Source: DASQZT01 sp963728965
GTDB lineage: Bacteria > Acidobacteriota > Terriglobia > Bryobacterales > Bryobacteraceae
Length of the DNA: 64,000 bases
Assembly (NCBI GenBank): GCA_963728965.1
Contig: CAVSMH010000006.1
Location: forward strand, 558,001 to 622,000
Reading direction: 5' to 3'
Below the pieces are notes generated by a model. That model ran no database searches, had not been told where the DNA came from, and was given only the letters and a program-made list of their open reading frames with translations. Shown here one piece after another: positions 62,758 through 64,000 of the stretch (position 1 is the stretch's first letter; the number at the start of each line of letters is the position of its first letter). Made by a program: the position numbers and the translations under genes.

Positions 62758-64000
62758 GTGGAAACGTACATGGGAGCAAACCCGCAGCAACCACTCCGTC
62801 CGCACTGGCGGGTACGTTTCGCCCGCGCCGTTCGGGACGCAAAAATCGAAATCATCGGTCAAGACGACCTCAAGAACGAGCCCCACGCCGATGCTCTAAT
62901 TGCTGTCCTGGAATCCTATGGAGGCTCCCGAAAGGGATTCGTCTACGTCGAGCCGTACGTAGCGAAGAAGTCGATTCGACCGCACGATATCCTGCTGTGT
63001 CACCCGGATATCGGAGTTTTGGTAATTGAAGTAAAGGGACACGGAATCGATGACATCGTTAGAGTCGCCGCCGGTCATCTGTTCCTCAAAACAGGAGGCG
63101 TGTCCAAGAACGCGTTTCAGCAAGTCCAGGCGAACGTGTTCGACGTGAAGTCCGCAGTCGAAAAGGCGGGCGGCTTCCGGTCCACGTCTCCCATTTTCAC
63201 GTTTGCCATCGCACTCCCAAGGGTCTCTGAACGAGAGTGGTTCGCCAGAGGGTACGATCAGTGTCTCGATCGTTCCGTCCTCCTTCTGAAGGATGACCTG
63301 GAGAATCGGCACCGATTGCAGGCCCGTTTCAGCCACCTTGTCAAGGAGCAACTATCGAGACAGCATCGGTCGGCGCCGATCGATGACGAACACTTTGATC
63401 GAGTGCGGAGTGTCTTTGGTGACTCCGCCGTCATCAACACAACGAGAGCGCCGAGGCAGATCCCGGTCGAGGAAAACAGCATTGGCGGCATGATCGAGGA
63501 GGCCGAAAGCGCTGAGAAGAACCTGTCGCAGGAACAGCAGGAGCTGTCCCGATTGCCGGTCGGCGGGCACCCTCGGGTCATTCGCGGCGTCGCCGGGAGT
63601 GGCAAGAGCGTGGTCCTCGCGAATATGGTGGTTCATTACGTTCGCCGCCGTTCGTCGGAGCTGTCCGAGAACGCCGACTCGAAGCCACCCCGCGTTGGCG
63701 TCGTATGCTTCAACAAGGCGCTCGTTCCGTTTCTGCTCGCGAGGATCGGAGATGGCTTTGGGGACGACTTTGATGGGGCGAAGGAATGCCTGACAATCTC
63801 CCATTTTGAACGCCTGTTACGAGGACTTCCGCTTCCGTACGTAAGTTTTGACCAGGCCAGCGAGACGGATAGGGCGACCTACTATCGCTCGCGATTGGCA
63901 GACCTTCGGCAGCGCGATGCCACGAAGTACAATGCCGTGCTCTTTGATGCCATTTTTTTGGATGAGGGGCAAGACTTCGTGCCAGAGGAACATCAGCTCT
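62758..64000 (+). CDS. NERD-domain nuclease fused to SF1 (UvrD-like) helicase, 3' end outside window
   Basis: The frame is open from the GTG at 62758 (an ATG at 62770 is an alternative) to the window edge, 414 codons so far. A NERD restriction-nuclease-like domain spans about residues 30-200: Asp77 in RPHDILLC and Glu91-x-Lys93 in VLVIEVKGHG form the PD-(D/E)XK site. Next comes an SF1 helicase start: Walker A GVAGSGKS (Lys283) and Walker B DEGQD (402-406). NERD-helicases occur in defence islands and in DNA repair. Codons are mixed and AT-richer (AGA, CGA, TTA and GTA are common), unlike the rest of the window, which suggests transfer. The helicase body is missing here. Confidence 0.85.
   Translation, partial: METYMGANPQQPLRPHWRVRFARAVRDAKIEIIGQDDLKNEPHADALIAVLESYGGSRKGFVYVEPYVAKKSIRPHDILLCHPDIGVLVIEVKGHGIDDIVRVAAGHLFLKTGGVSKNAFQQVQANVFDVKSAVEKAGGFRSTSPIFTFAIALPRVSEREWFARGYDQCLDRSVLLLKDDLENRHRLQARFSHLVKEQLSRQHRSAPIDDEHFDRVRSVFGDSAVINTTRAPRQIPVEENSIGGMIEEAESAEKNLSQEQQELSRLPVGGHPRVIRGVAGSGKSVVLANMVVHYVRRRSSELSENADSKPPRVGVVCFNKALVPFLLARIGDGFGDDFDGAKECLTISHFERLLRGLPLPYVSFDQASETDRATYYRSRLADLRQRDATKYNAVLFDAIFLDEGQDFVPEEHQL

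Overview
The window is about 64 kb of GC-rich DNA with tightly packed genes, many joined by ATGA-type overlaps. It looks like chromosomal sequence from an Acidobacteriota member, most likely the Solibacteraceae/Bryobacterales group. I base this on gene families seen, not on a marker gene: an ADOP-type permease with a remnant of a second one, a large outer-membrane receptor with an N-terminal carboxypeptidase-regulatory domain, a PSCyt1/DUF1549/DUF1501 operon, BlaI/BlaR1-like and PadR regulators, a truncated ImuB and a PQQ dehydrogenase. I see no rRNA, tRNA, CRISPR array, insertion sequence or phage gene.

Layout. 1-1.7 kb: 3' part of a PQQ dehydrogenase and its c-type cytochrome. 1.7-4.5 kb: a ClC chloride channel/antiporter fused to CBS and TPR domains. 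4.7-9.7 kb: a four-gene surface-glycan or small-metabolite cluster (polysaccharide deacetylase, asparagine-synthase-like protein without its Cys nucleophile, TylF-type methyltransferase, GNAT enzyme) behind a hairpin-rich leader. 9.7-12.2 kb: a BlaI-BlaR1-like regulatory pair with two inverted-repeat operators flanking its promoter. 12.3-17.1 kb: two tandem S9 peptidases and a DUF4159 protein. 17.1-20.2 kb: an ADOP permease and the decayed tail of another. 20.2-28.3 kb: a UBP zinc finger protein, a stand-alone LigD-type polymerase domain, a short PadR regulator, an acyl-CoA dehydrogenase/ETF-quinone oxidoreductase operon, and an ATP-dependent DNA ligase.

28.4-33.5 kb: M1 peptidase plus membrane protein, facing a gamma-glutamyltransferase operon. 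33.5-40.5 kb: mutL diverges from a complete imuA-imuB-dnaE2 mutagenesis cassette whose promoter carries an SOS-box-like sequence. 41-42.2 kb: a secreted alpha/beta hydrolase. 42.2-51 kb: a divergent sugar-acid/hydroxy-acid catabolic locus (MFS transporter and RpiB on one side; beta-hydroxyacid dehydrogenase, RraA aldolase, Ldh2 dehydrogenase, Fe-alcohol dehydrogenase, aldehyde dehydrogenase, GntR regulator and a secreted RraA-like protein on the other). 51.2-54.7 kb: a TonB-dependent receptor-like gene. 54.8-62.6 kb: a five-gene secreted-protein operon of the planctomycete-cytochrome/DUF1549/DUF1501 type. 62.7 kb to the edge: the start of a NERD-nuclease/SF1-helicase gene, lower in GC and running off the window.

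Two themes stand out. First, 33.5-40.5 kb places mismatch repair and SOS mutagenesis back to back over a 155-bp region. Second, three genes between 46.9 and 54.1 kb carry frameshifts, nearly all explained by loss of one base (usually one G of a GG pair), plus a TGG-to-TGA nonsense change. This is either recent pseudogenisation of a catabolic/receptor locus or a local sequencing problem, and the sequence alone cannot decide.
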